NCBI GenBank assembly: GCA_949316235.1
Contig: OX438743.1
Coordinates: 40,455,242 to 40,519,241, forward strand
DNA: 64,000 nucleotides
Reading direction: 5' to 3'
Origin: Oegoconia quadripuncta
Taxonomy: Eukaryota; Arthropoda; Insecta; Lepidoptera; Autostichidae
The notes beneath the pieces were generated by a model. That model was not told where the DNA came from. It did no database searches and was given only the letters and a program-made list of their open reading frames with translations. Positions 32,040 to 41,769 of the stretch are shown here, in pieces. Each line of letters starts with the position of its first letter. Position 1 is the first letter of the stretch. Position numbers and translations under genes: made by a program.

Positions 32040-32740
32040 AAAGTTGATCAATAGAGATTTTTTAAAGTAATTCCATAAAAAGTAATGAAATACCCCCTAG
32101 GAACTAAACATAATACGTAATTCACGTGAATTTTGATTTCACAAAGTTGATTTGTATACCTGTATTCCTGGAATAGTATTCCTGGTGAACTATATTCACT
32201 TAACATAAAAAAATGTAAAAATGCATTGAAGAAGTACTTTATAGATGGAACTATGTAGGAAATGCCTTTCCAACAAATTTTATTTCGATAGCGAGACACA
32301 TGTCTACTTGCTTTCGTATATCATCTTATGTATGTTTGTAGATATTTTAAGTTGTCTTTTGTAATAATTAATAACGTGGCGGGTCAGTGACCTCATTCGC
32401 ACTACACACAAACCTTTACAGGTTTTCGTAGGCGTCCTATAGTGGAGATTGTTCAAATAATGTTCTATGGATAAATAAATTAAAAAAAAAAACCTATACA
32501 AATCAACTTTGTTAAAGTTAAGAGAGTTTATCCCACACAAAAAACCATACAAACTTTCCGGTCCAAATCGAAATGCATAGACCGATTCTAATGAAACTTT
32601 ATATACGTATAAGCAGAATACATAGGTCTAAAAAGTTAGTAGAAGACATTTTCAAAATATCCAATTTTAAAGAATAAATTGCATTTTTTCTATATACTAT
32701 GGAAAACTTAATTTCACTCTAATTTACATTCAATACTCTT
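32040..32740. other. No recognisable feature
   Basis: Two minus-strand frames of about 82 codons lack recognisable motifs. AT-rich. Confidence 0.45.
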
Positions 32741-32744
32741 TTTC

Positions 32745-33040
32745 GAAAATCATCATCAGCCCGTAAATATCCCACTGCAGGGATGTAAGCCTTCCCAGGT
32801 ATATGAGGGAGTATGGGCCATAGTCCACGCTGGCCCAATGCGGGTTGGGGACTTCACATGCCTTTGAATTTTTATTTCTCAGGCATGCAGGTTTCCTCAC
32901 GATTTTTCCTTCACCGTTTTAAAAGCGGTCGGATAAATGCACATAAGTAATTAAATAAAATTTGGAAACTCATTGGTAGTGGCCTGCGTGGGAATCGAAC
33001 CCGGACCTCTTAAATTGGAAGATGGAGTTCCGTGCGCGAT
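32745..33040 (-). mobile_element. SINE family 4 (GGAAACCTGCATGCCTGAGA type)
   Basis: On the minus strand: GAGGTCCGGGTTCGATTCCC (a B box), the GTGAGGAAACCTGCATGCCT body, the GGCCCATACTCCCTC region and an end near GATGATGATTTTCG. The (ATG)n tail is typical of mobilisation by RTE-type LINEs. A second copy is at 39270-39490. Confidence 0.65.
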
Positions 33041-33124
33041 AAACCCTCTTAAATATTTTCAAAACGTCTGAAGTTTAATCTAATATTATAGGTAGATGCG
33101 AAAGTTTGAATGTTTCTTTGTTTA

Positions 33125-33320
33125 TTTGTTTGTGGCTCAATCGCGGCGAAAAGGATTAACGGATTTGGATGAAATTTGGTATACAGGTAGAATATACCCT
33201 AGATTAAAATATACGATTTTTTTAATCCCTATAAAGTGAGTGGTTCCCACGGTATAAACAAATTTCAGCGATAATATTACTCCACGCAGACGAAGCCGCG
33301 GGCGGATTGCTATTAGTTCA
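33125..33320 (-). repeat. Dispersed lepidopteran repeat, minus orientation
   Basis: ATTTGGATGAAATTTGGTAT, the AAAGTGAGTGGTTCCCACGG region and ACGAAGCCGCGGGCGG are the reverse complement of the repeat at 10438. Confidence 0.6.
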
Positions 33321-33925
33321 CAAACATGGACCCTTAACGCCACAGATAACCAAATAAAAAAAATTATATCTATGGTAACGCGGAGGCCTTAATTCTCTAG
33401 TCCATGGCTACCACAAGCGGCCGATTTGTCATGCATGATTCACAGCAGACCGCAGCGAGATATGATAAGACCCCACCCACACTTTGATCAGCTGATCGAT
33501 CGCTGTAGATGCATAACTGTATCTATACTCCCACACACACGCTCCTGATACGTGGCTATCAATAATACTTGGGCAATTGAAATATTGTTTTATTCTTTGA
33601 AAGATTGTGTGGTTCCGGCACGTAAAAAGACTAGCAACAACTCGTCTCTTACGTTGTTTAGATTTAGGCGGTTTGTTTCAATTCAACAGAGATTATTTTT
33701 AGAAATAGGGCCGGTAATTATTTTTTTTTCTCTTTACTTGGGTCATCAAACAGTTGACACAATAAATGCTAGGTAATTACATAATATAAACATATTAAAC
33801 TAAATGTGCAACCAGCACCGATAACCACAGCTTACTTAAATTAATTACAAATTTAGTCTAGATGGTAGATTTACAACAATTTTAATACTGTACCTAGTAG
33901 ATCCCAAACAATAGTCTAACCGACA
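33321..33925. other. No gene recognised; palindrome near 33485
   Basis: TTGATCAGCTGATCGATCG near 33484 contains overlapping GATC palindromes. Nothing else can be assigned. Confidence 0.4.
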
Positions 33926-34080
33926 TATTCATAAAAATTTACAAACGCTTTATAAGCCTATTTTAGTTAAAGTGTTTTGTCTCTGTGTTCATAAGAAAAT
34001 GTTGTAATGAAAGAAAGTGACAAAACATACTTTAACTAAAACAGACTTAAAAAGCGTTTGTAAATTTTTAGTGTGAATCA
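33926..34080. mobile_element. 155-bp MITE
   Basis: ATAAAAATTTACAAACGCTT on the left and AAGCGTTTGTAAATTTTTAG on the right are inverted, as are the inner TTTTAGTTAAAGTGTTTTGT and ACAAAACATACTTTAACTAA. The loop is about 35 bp. No coding capacity. Confidence 0.75.
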
Positions 34081-34141
34081 GTCGAATCTGAGTTTTAATT
34101 TACGTTGAAGATTTAATTAGTAACAGAAAGGCGACGACGGT

Positions 34142-34378
34142 TGACGACCGATTGTTGTAGTGGATAGTGATCGAAACCAACGGTTGCGGGTTCGAATCCC
34201 GCGAGGGGTAAACGTTTGTGTGATGAGATGAATACGAACATTTATTCCCGAGTCATGAATGTTTATATAAATATTTATGTATGTTTATCCGTTATCAAGT
34301 ATCCATAGTACAATTTGCTTAGTTTGGGAGTAGATGATTGGTGTAAGTGTCCGACATATTTATTTATTTATCATTATT
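34142..34378 (+). mobile_element. SINE family 1, full-length copy
   Basis: Head CGACCGATTGTTGTAGTGG, B box GGTTCGAATCCC, then GCGAGGGGTAAACG, the ATTTATTCCCGAGTCATG body and GGTGTAAGTGTCCGACAT, with a TTTATTTATTTA tail. Confidence 0.9.
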
Positions 34379-35034
34379 TTGTGTTGTCAAAGCGCTGGGT
34401 AGATATGCATTTAAATGAAACGGACAACTTACATACGAACATTGCAAATTAATAAAAAAACTTGTAAAAAATGCGGTAATTGTTTACACAAGCTACCTAC
34501 TTACATACAGTTTCATAAGTTGTAGGCAATAAGAATACAAATACCTACTTAATTAAGAATAATTTATTTCATATCCACAAGGTTAATACAGAATTCAATG
34601 TTGTACTTTGTACTGGCAAAACAATTGCTTCTGCAGCCAGTGTTTTCGCACCTATACTGTAAAGAGACAGTTGAAATTTTCGCAGATTGTGTATCGTGGT
34701 GACAATCTGAGCAAATAAATAATCACTATCGTGATAAGGCCGTTCTAGTATAGTAATAAGTAAAATAAATCTCGATTATAATCATATAAACATTCAAATG
34801 TCTCAATAATTTTTGTAACGTTAATCTCTATTATGCGAAAGAAAAAATTATTATTCTTTATACTCAAAATAAATTATTTATGTATGTATGTATGTAAAAA
34901 AATGCAAAGTATCAGAAATTACAAGGTGAATATTAATCATTTCCAACAGATGTCTGGTTACGAGTTATTTTATTACTTTATCGTATCAACACACAATCAT
35001 AAATGTCTGATAACAGGTGGTCGACAATGATAAC
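34379..35034. other. No gene recognised; (TATG)n stretch near 34880
   Basis: AT-rich. TATGTATGTATGTATGTA at about 34880-34897 is a small microsatellite. Confidence 0.5.
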
Positions 35035-35049
35035 GGGTAAGGCGCATGC

Positions 35050-35110
35050 GCGAATTATATATAAGCAAACAAAATGATTCATTCATTAGCTACACAGTGG
35101 TATCAAAATG
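35050..35110 (+). promoter_or_regulatory. TATA-box promoter candidate
   Basis: TTATATATAAG near 35055 is followed about 25 bp later by TCATTC, an acceptable arthropod initiator, and then by ATG near 35108 with AAA before it. The short frame from that ATG is about 31 codons with no recognised motif. The spacing is right for a core promoter, but nothing downstream confirms a gene. Confidence 0.2.
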
Positions 35111-35635
35111 TTAATAGAAGATTTGAAAGTAAATATTTGTTGGATAACATGTCAGAATCTTTTGCAAATAACAATATTTGATGTAGTCTTTAGAAATAAG
35201 TAACTGGTAGTAGATAAGGAAAGCCTATATAAGTAGTTATATCTGTCGTAAATGACTTACGGAGCTGAAACGTGCTAACCTCGACACGTTTAGTAATCCA
35301 AAAAATAATAAGTATTGGAAATATAGAAAATGTGTTATTGCTGGGTTATGCAGTTTTACCCGCCAGTCTTCATTAATGGTGACGTTTATCTTATATATTT
35401 AGTTATTTTGTTTGCTATTTAAATAACCCCCGACGAAAATCTATGAGTATTATGTGTTTGACGGCGTTGTGTGTGTCCAGTCTTCATCTGGACGTATCTC
35501 AGTAATGCGTGGTCTGCTTTGAGGGCGGTTTTTTTATATGAGAACGAGGGGCCATCTAAGCCGTGTTTGATGAAAATCGGTGAAGCAGTTTCGAAGATAT
35601 TTAACTTTTAAATTTTTTTTTATTATGTTTAACCA

Positions 35636-35760
35636 ACCATTTCACCTGATGGAAAGTGACGATGTGGCCGAAGGTGAGGCATACGCGATCTCAGTAGATA
35701 CCAATTCACCCTGCTCTTGAAGATCCCAAGTTTTCTGGTGTATTTCCTTCCTTCGACGAT
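35636..35760 (-). mobile_element. LINE 3' end, CATCAGGTGA type, minus
   Basis: TTTCACCTGATGGAAAGTGA, CGATGTGGCCGAAGG and CAATTCACCCTGCTCTTGAA match the 7440 copy and the sense copy at 18720. Confidence 0.65.
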
Positions 35761-35835
35761 TTTCTAATATTATTTTTTATGTTTAAGATTAAATCTTGCC
35801 GCCTGTTGCCCCACATCCATTAGGTAAACGTCAAA

Positions 35836-36075
35836 ATGGCATTGAACAGGCCACATCTACCGTACGCTAACATAACTTTGGGTCAAAGTGGCTCCAGAGT
35901 GGGTCCCACCCGAAGCAAGACGGCAGCGTGCCAGGTCTTGAAAAAGATGACGGGACGAGCTGGATACAATCGAGAAAGACTGACCCGAGAAGTCCATAAA
36001 TCAGGATCAGTGGAAAGAGAAGCTTTACCGATATCAAAAGGATTATATGAAGTATGTAAATATATGAAATTCATT
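35836..36075 (+). other. Unrecognised 80-codon open stretch
   Basis: An ATG-started frame with Arg/Lys-rich sequence (RVGPTRSKTAACQVLKKMTG, NRERLTREVHKSGSVERE). The minus strand is open over the same bases. No domain is recognised. It lies inside the putative inverted-repeat element and may be an unidentified transposon-encoded piece or chance. Confidence 0.2.
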
Positions 36076-36144
36076 CACGTAGTTTGTATCTGCATCCCTT
36101 ATTAATACCGCACAACCTACCTATTTCAAATGTACTGTCCATAT

Positions 36145-36298
36145 ACCCAAAGGTTGCATGGAAGAGATCGATTTTAGTGATAAGGTCGCCAAATTGTACA
36201 TTCTATTCTTACGACTTTTCTGTAACTGTATTTTCTTTTCTGTTGTGCAATAAAGTGTATTTATATTGTATTGCATTGCATTGTATTGTATTGTATTA
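36145..36298 (+). repeat. Retroelement 3' end, GGAAGAGATCG type, (TTGCA)/(TTGTA) tail
   Basis: TGCATGGAAGAGATCGATTT, GTGATAAGGTCGCCAAATTG and TTGTGCAATAAAGTGTATTT, then repeated TTGCA and TTGTA pentamers. Nearly the same as 59035. Confidence 0.7.
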
Positions 36299-36345
36299 AA
36301 TCCGGATGATGTAATGATATGTGTACAATGGTGGGGGCGGGGGGG

Positions 36346-36515
36346 GTTCTAAATTAGAGAAAGATTAGAAGCATTTCAAATGTAGTGTTGGCGAAGAATG
36401 GAAAGAATGAGCTGGATGGAAAGAAAGAACAATGTAGAGGTCCTGCAGATGATTAATAAGAAGAGAGTGTTTTTGAAGAACATTGAAAATAGAAAAAGGA
36501 CCCCACCGACAAAAA
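36346..36515 (+). pseudogene. RTE-type LINE fragment
   Basis: RERLEAFQM, a stop, CWRRMERMSWMERKNNVE, VLQMINKKRVFLKNIENRK. It matches the minus-strand copy at 11699-12062 position by position. It is a short internal piece. Confidence 0.75.
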
Positions 36516-37087
36516 CATAGCTTTCAAATTAAAGAGAGAGAGAATTATTGCTTATTTATTAACCCCCAACGAAAAATTAATGTGTATCTATCTTTGTCCG
36601 GACGTATCTTCTTTTATATCTGAAACTACACGAATACATTTTTAAATGATAGTTTATTTTCAGTCTGTATGTACAGAAAAAACGAAAGATATTTAATTCA
36701 ATGAGGTAAATAACTCAAAAGAAATACGGAAATCATCACAATTAATGAAGGCCGGCGGGTAAAACTGCATAACCCAGCAATAACATATTTGCACGACTGC
36801 AGACGTGCTTAATTCTCTTTACAATTCTGCCTTGTGGCGGTACGTGACCTCGCCGCCATTACTATCTCATCATTATCGAATTACAACCAAAAAGAATCCT
36901 CTAAGATTACAAATAATTACATTTTCTTTAAATATGTAGGGTAAAACTGGGTAATGCCCCAGGTTTTTTTTAAGTTTAAAACGAAATACGGTAAAGATAT
37001 TATGAAAGCTTTATTTAAAATCCAAATTAGGTATTTTTATAACAAAATGGCACTTGTAAAATCTTAATTATACCTACAAACGGCATT

Positions 37088-37333
37088 TGTTGGTTGGTGG
37101 TGTTAGGGCATTTTATATGTACGCCTGCATGGCTAGCTACCACCATCTTATCTATAATCTGCCGCCAAACAGCAAAGTGAATAGCATTGTTGTGTTTCGG
37201 TTGTCAGAGATAAGATAGCCAGTTCCTCAAATATTTGGGTTTCCGGGTCAGTACGCTTCCACCTTCGGCCTCATCGTCACATAACATCAGGTGTGATTGA
37301 GGTCAAGTGCTAACTCAATGTACATAAAAAAAA
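37088..37333 (+). mobile_element. SINE family 2, head missing
   Basis: It begins inside the body (TTGGTTGGTGG, then GGGCATTTTATATG) and runs to AACATCAGGTGTGATTGAGG and a poly-A tail. Small insertions (GCATGG, CTATAATC) show age. Confidence 0.85.
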
Positions 37334-37336
37334 GGC

Positions 37337-37705
37337 ACTCAGTGATGTTTTGATGGTATATCGACACACTTTCTCCCGTCTCATCTTCCAGGGACGTCTC
37401 ATGTAGTCGGTTCATAAAGAAGCCGCAGCCGCATCAGCGGAGAACCTCGAACGACGCAAGTACGTATGCTTCAATGGAGATTACATTTTTGCGCCGTTTG
37501 GGGTAGAGACCCTAGGGCTCTAGCTCCGTGGGGACCAGGCGCTCCTAGCCTCTTCCATCAATTATCGCAGCGTTTGGTCGAAGCCTCGCACGACCGGAAG
37601 GCTGGTCTCTATATTTAGCGCAAAGGGTGAGCCTTGCTATTCAATGAGGCAATGCCGCCAGCTCACTCGGGACCCGTCCGGCCGTGCAAGATCTGGGACA
37701 ATTTT
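37337..37705 (+). pseudogene. Decayed nuclease-like C-terminal module of a retroelement, copy 1
   Basis: Across three frames the blocks appear in order: DTLSP (near 37360), AAAASAENLERRKYVCFNGD and YIFAPFGVETLGL (37420-37520), HQLSQRLVEASHDRKAGLYI (37557-37612) and SLAIQ, stop, GNAASSLGT (37630-37671). The same blocks, more intact, are at 46435 and 60446. Two in-frame stops and at least two frameshifts show long decay. From memory, this module ends retroelement-like predicted proteins in many invertebrates. Function is not established. See the 60446 copy for the argument. Confidence 0.65.
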
Positions 37706-37859
37706 TTTATTTATAAATATTTATTTAGACTTAATACTTACTGTTTCCTCTGGTTTAGGTTCCAAGTTGCTCTGCTCCTTAGGGGATAGCACAAAATCAG
37801 TGTTTTGCTCAATGAGCAATCTATACACTGAGCTTTGACCCATTTGTACTGCTGCAGCA

Positions 37860-37992
37860 TACACATGCGTTAGTGTTACAATATTATGTTATTGTTGTTG
37901 ATGTATTACCTTATCTGTGTATCAATATGTATAAGCTAAATGTATGTGTGTGACTGTGGAAACAAATAAAGGCTTTATCTATCTATCTATCG
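37860..37992 (+). repeat. Retroelement 3' end, (TATC)n tail
   Basis: GTTGATGTATTACCTTATCT, AAATGTATGTGTGTGACTGT and ACAAATAAAGGCTTTATC, then TATCTATCTATC. Same family as 12660 and 45405. Confidence 0.65.
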
Positions 37993-38870
37993 TTATTAGG
38001 TGTCTGAAATATAATATGTATTTATTATTGAACAATAAATTTATAAAACACAATTAAAAATACCTATGTCTTATAGAAAAAATACGCCGTCCAACTCGCT
38101 TCCGTGAGGCATAGTACCTAGTACGCTAGCGCATAATGCATAAGCATGAATACATAAGCTCAGCTGCTGAGCAAAGAGGTTATGTTATTATGTTGTTATT
38201 GACATTGTTTATTTGTTTTTCTTTAATAAATCTATTACGTGTGTCGTAACATTAAGGACCTTATGAAGGCACAGCAATATGAGAGAGTAGCATGCACTAA
38301 TTTAAATAAGTACTTATGAGGTATTTCTGTTATACACCCGTGTATGTTCGCAGTTGCCTTTGGAACTCTTTGCTTTAAGTAAACCCTATATTTTAAATAT
38401 TATTTTATATTTTATACCGTTCAGAGGATTCAAAATCAATATGCATGCAGTCATTATTACGTGCACATATTCAGCGAGATCGATGACTGTACAGAAAAGA
38501 AGCAAACTCATCATCTCTAATAGCAATCGGCGTTGATATGACATTATAACTACATTAAGAGTAATCTGAACATTAGGCAACCTTAATTTGGACATTATAT
38601 TTTCATATTTGCACATCATTTAGACTTCCCTATTTGTATACAGAGACCGTAACATGACCGTTATTGTACCGGCACGAAGACCGATTCAGTAGACCCACTT
38701 CTACCGGCGACCACCGTCGTTAAAAAATTTTGCATTCAATCGCTTCTTTGGTACCATTCAACCGCTCTAGAAGGATAAGGATAAGGATAATGGATAGAGG
38801 TATCGAGTTATCATAATTTACGTTTACACTTACGAGCTAAACTAGCTATCCGTCTGGCTAGTTATCACCG
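37993..38870. other. No gene recognised
   Basis: Small frames only. AAGGATAAGGATAAGGATAA at about 38772 is a short hexanucleotide-like tandem. Confidence 0.45.
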
Positions 38871-38871
38871 T

Positions 38872-39103
38872 CCTTACCTATGAAATTGGCGTTTTGTATG
38901 AAGAATTTCATTAAGACTGTTTTCTCCATACAAACATGTTTGATTTTTTTTTTGGGAAATCCAAATTTAACTAAACTTTGTGTGTATTATCGGATAACAT
39001 TAAATTAAGTATAGGCAGCGTTAATTGTTAAAAGTAACCGCTTTATAAAAGTTTCAGCGAATCTAAGGAATGATTATGGGAAACACATGAAAAGAGCTCT
39101 GTT
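38872..39103 (-). repeat. Dispersed repeat, copy 2 of an inverted pair
   Basis: Reverse complement of 29543-29750, with an extra stretch near 38925. It contains AAGTATAGGCAGCGTTAATT and CACATGAAAAGAGCTCT. Confidence 0.7.
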
Positions 39104-39269
39104 CATTTTTTTTTATTATGTGAATTAGCCCAGAAAATAAGAAATATTTCATGTGAAACCTTGAAATAATATTCCATTTTCCAAACAAAAAACAAATTTG
39201 GATATAGCTTTGAAAATCGCAGGAATTTATATGAGTATACTCTAGCGTTTGGATTACACATTAAATTTA

Positions 39270-39490
39270 ATTTAATTACTTATGTGCATTTATCCGACCA
39301 CTCTTAAACGGTGAATGAAAACATCGTGAGGAAACCTGCATGCCTGAGAAATAAAATTTCAAAGGCATGTGAAGTCCCCAACCCGTATAGGGCCAGCGTG
39401 GCGGACTATGGCCCTTACTCCCTCATTATATGTGGGAAGGCCTATATCCCTGCAGTGGGATGTTTATGGACTGATGATGATGATGAATTG
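39270..39490 (+). mobile_element. SINE family 4, (ATG)n tail
   Basis: TTATGTGCATTTATCCGACC, CGTGAGGAAACCTGCATGCC, GTGAAGTCCCCAACCCG and TCCCTGCAGTGGGATG, then GATGATGATGATGA. The B-box head present in the 32745 copy is missing here. Confidence 0.65.
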
Positions 39491-41566
39491 AAATTTGATA
39501 CATTGACAGTAGTCTGATAACTTGTTCATCTTGAGATACTTGTAGGACAATTTTACAAAGGCATTGGCAGTGCCTTTCTGCATCTATGTAGGGTACACTA
39601 CTGACATCCGTATACCTATTAATTGGACCACATATGGCCATACAAAACTAGGCTGACCGCTGACTGTGCTCATGAACTAACTTCAACAAGGTTACACCTA
39701 AACAGTTCTGTGCTATATTACTAACCTAGAGTATAGAGAGGTAGTCAAAAAACCCTCCCACGCTCACGCCAGCAAATCCCACAACGGTACTATCGTTTTT
39801 AATTTACAATGGCTAATTTATTTTACAACTAAAGCCTTTAAGCTGCGTTCAAATCGTTCCAGTAAACAGTCCAGTGACAGAACCGAATGACCTGCGGGCC
39901 AAAACTTGAGTTGAACGCCATGGACTGACGCGTCGGCTCGTAAGTATAATACTTAGGATATAATTATGTACTTATCGTTAACATGCTAACCGACAGATAT
40001 ACCTATTTATGTATGATCTTGACTCTTTAGGTTTCGCACCTATACAGTATTAAGTTCTGCATAAAAAAACCAGCTTTTAATAACCTATCATGATTTATAT
40101 TATTCTAGAACAAAGACGAGTAACATAAAGTCCATCACGGGGTTCCAGTGGCAATCTTCTAGCTCCATCTTCGAACTCTCGTCATTATGTGTAAGAAAAA
40201 CTGCTCATGGCAATAAAACAAACTAGCCCAAATTCGACTATCTTGTCATTTGCCATCAGGGAGTTCCAGTTCATACATCCCGGCATCATCAGATTAGCTC
40301 GATAGTACCATAATATTGCATTGTCATAGAACTTACATGAATATGCCCAAATTTCAGCCCAATCAGATATCAGCAAGTGATTGAAAAATGATTTGCAAAT
40401 TTTGGAACGGACAACTTACTTAAGAACATTGCAAGCAAAATAAAAGCGTGTAAAAACGGCATAGGATCACTTTATTGCGACTTAATTAAGTAAACAGTAA
40501 TTAAATTTTACATTACTTTTTATAGCTCTTAATATTTTTAACAATTTTATAGTTTGATATACAGCGATAAAAATAGAACGAAATAAAAAGTTAAAACTCG
40601 CATGAATAGGTTCCACATTTATTGGCTCTATTTTACGGCTTGACCCACACTCGCCTAAATTATAAATTTCATAAACAAATTTTAATAAACTGGAAAGTAA
40701 CTGGAACGATGTAAACGCTGTTTCGGATACATCTCGCTAATACGGCCTGCTCGTAGGAAGTAAAGCCATCGTTCGCCGTTCGCGGGTTGACTGATCTCTT
40801 TAAAGAGGTACACTGTTTGCACGTGGCGCGCGTGTTTACTAAAGGTACAGTCAGATCAAACGTAACTGAACTTTTTCTACTTTATTACATTGTAGTAGAG
40901 TTTATGAGCGTCAATTCAGCTTTACTGTTCGTGAATTTCCTACCTTTATAGCAAGTTTTTATTGTAACTTTTAATTAAAAAAGTGTTACGGCTCTGCATT
41001 GTTTCAAATTCGTGAGAAGGTTTCTGATTTTCGAAATACAAATCTAAGGAAATCCAATGAAATATTGAAGAATATGTTGATTTTTTTTTATCTAGACTCG
41101 GTCTTTAAATAATATTGTGAGAGTGTTGAAAAAAAATTAGTATATCATGCATGTCTTGCCCCGAGACTATGATAAATTTTTTGAAACATGATTTACTTAC
41201 TTTTGGGACTTATTTATCTTTTACTATTATAATTACTAAATAGTCAATGTTTTTCTGGTGAGAATGATATTCCATTTTTCCTTATAACGTATATTTAAAA
41301 CCATTGATATATTTTGATATTTTATGTAATAAAGCCCGTACAATGCGTATGAAGCACAATAAAGCGTTTATAAAAAAACAAACAAAGCCGGAATATTGTG
41401 TAGCAAAAGTAAGTGATTGTGTCCATGTAAACAGACACTGTAAATAGAAGTGTATGAATTTCGAATTCTCATTGAAGATCAATGAAAATATAAAACACAC
41501 TAGACAGTCTTACTCAAACTACGGCTTTAGGGGGCGGTACAAGGCTCAGAGAAAATTTGCGGGCAA
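39491..41566. other. About 2 kb without a recognisable feature
   Basis: AT-rich. The few frames of 63-72 codons are unremarkable. This is the flank of the Harbinger element and the longest stretch in the window without an identified repeat. Confidence 0.5.
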
Positions 41567-41769
41567 TAAGGCCTTGTCCACATCACCACGGCACGACGTC
41601 GTCGCCGTGGAACGGTGCGGTGCCGTGGCGCGGCACGTTGCCGTAACGTGGGAATTTACGTTGCCGTACCGTAAAAATGTACCTCACGACACCGCAAAGT
41701 TACACGTTGCCGTGCCTTGTAAACTTTCGGTACATTCTTCACCAAATAAATAACAGTCTCGTTGTAGAT

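Larger units (their letters stand above)
35334..36795. mobile_element. Possible 1.46-kb inverted-repeat element
   Basis: ATTGCTGGGTTATGCAGTTT then TACCCGCC near 35337 is inverted near 36758 (GGCGGGTAAAACTGCATAAC, then CCAGCAAT). AACCCCCGACGAAAA near 35424 is repeated near 36560 as AACCCCCAACGAAAA. Between these lie a LINE end, an RTE fragment and other retroelement pieces, so nested insertions would explain the length. The boundaries are tentative. Confidence 0.4.

Noticed and set aside
34142..34215. tRNA gene suggested by A- and B-box matches
   Set aside because: The match continues into a SINE body and a SINE tail. No acceptor stem pairing. Same for the other SINE heads.
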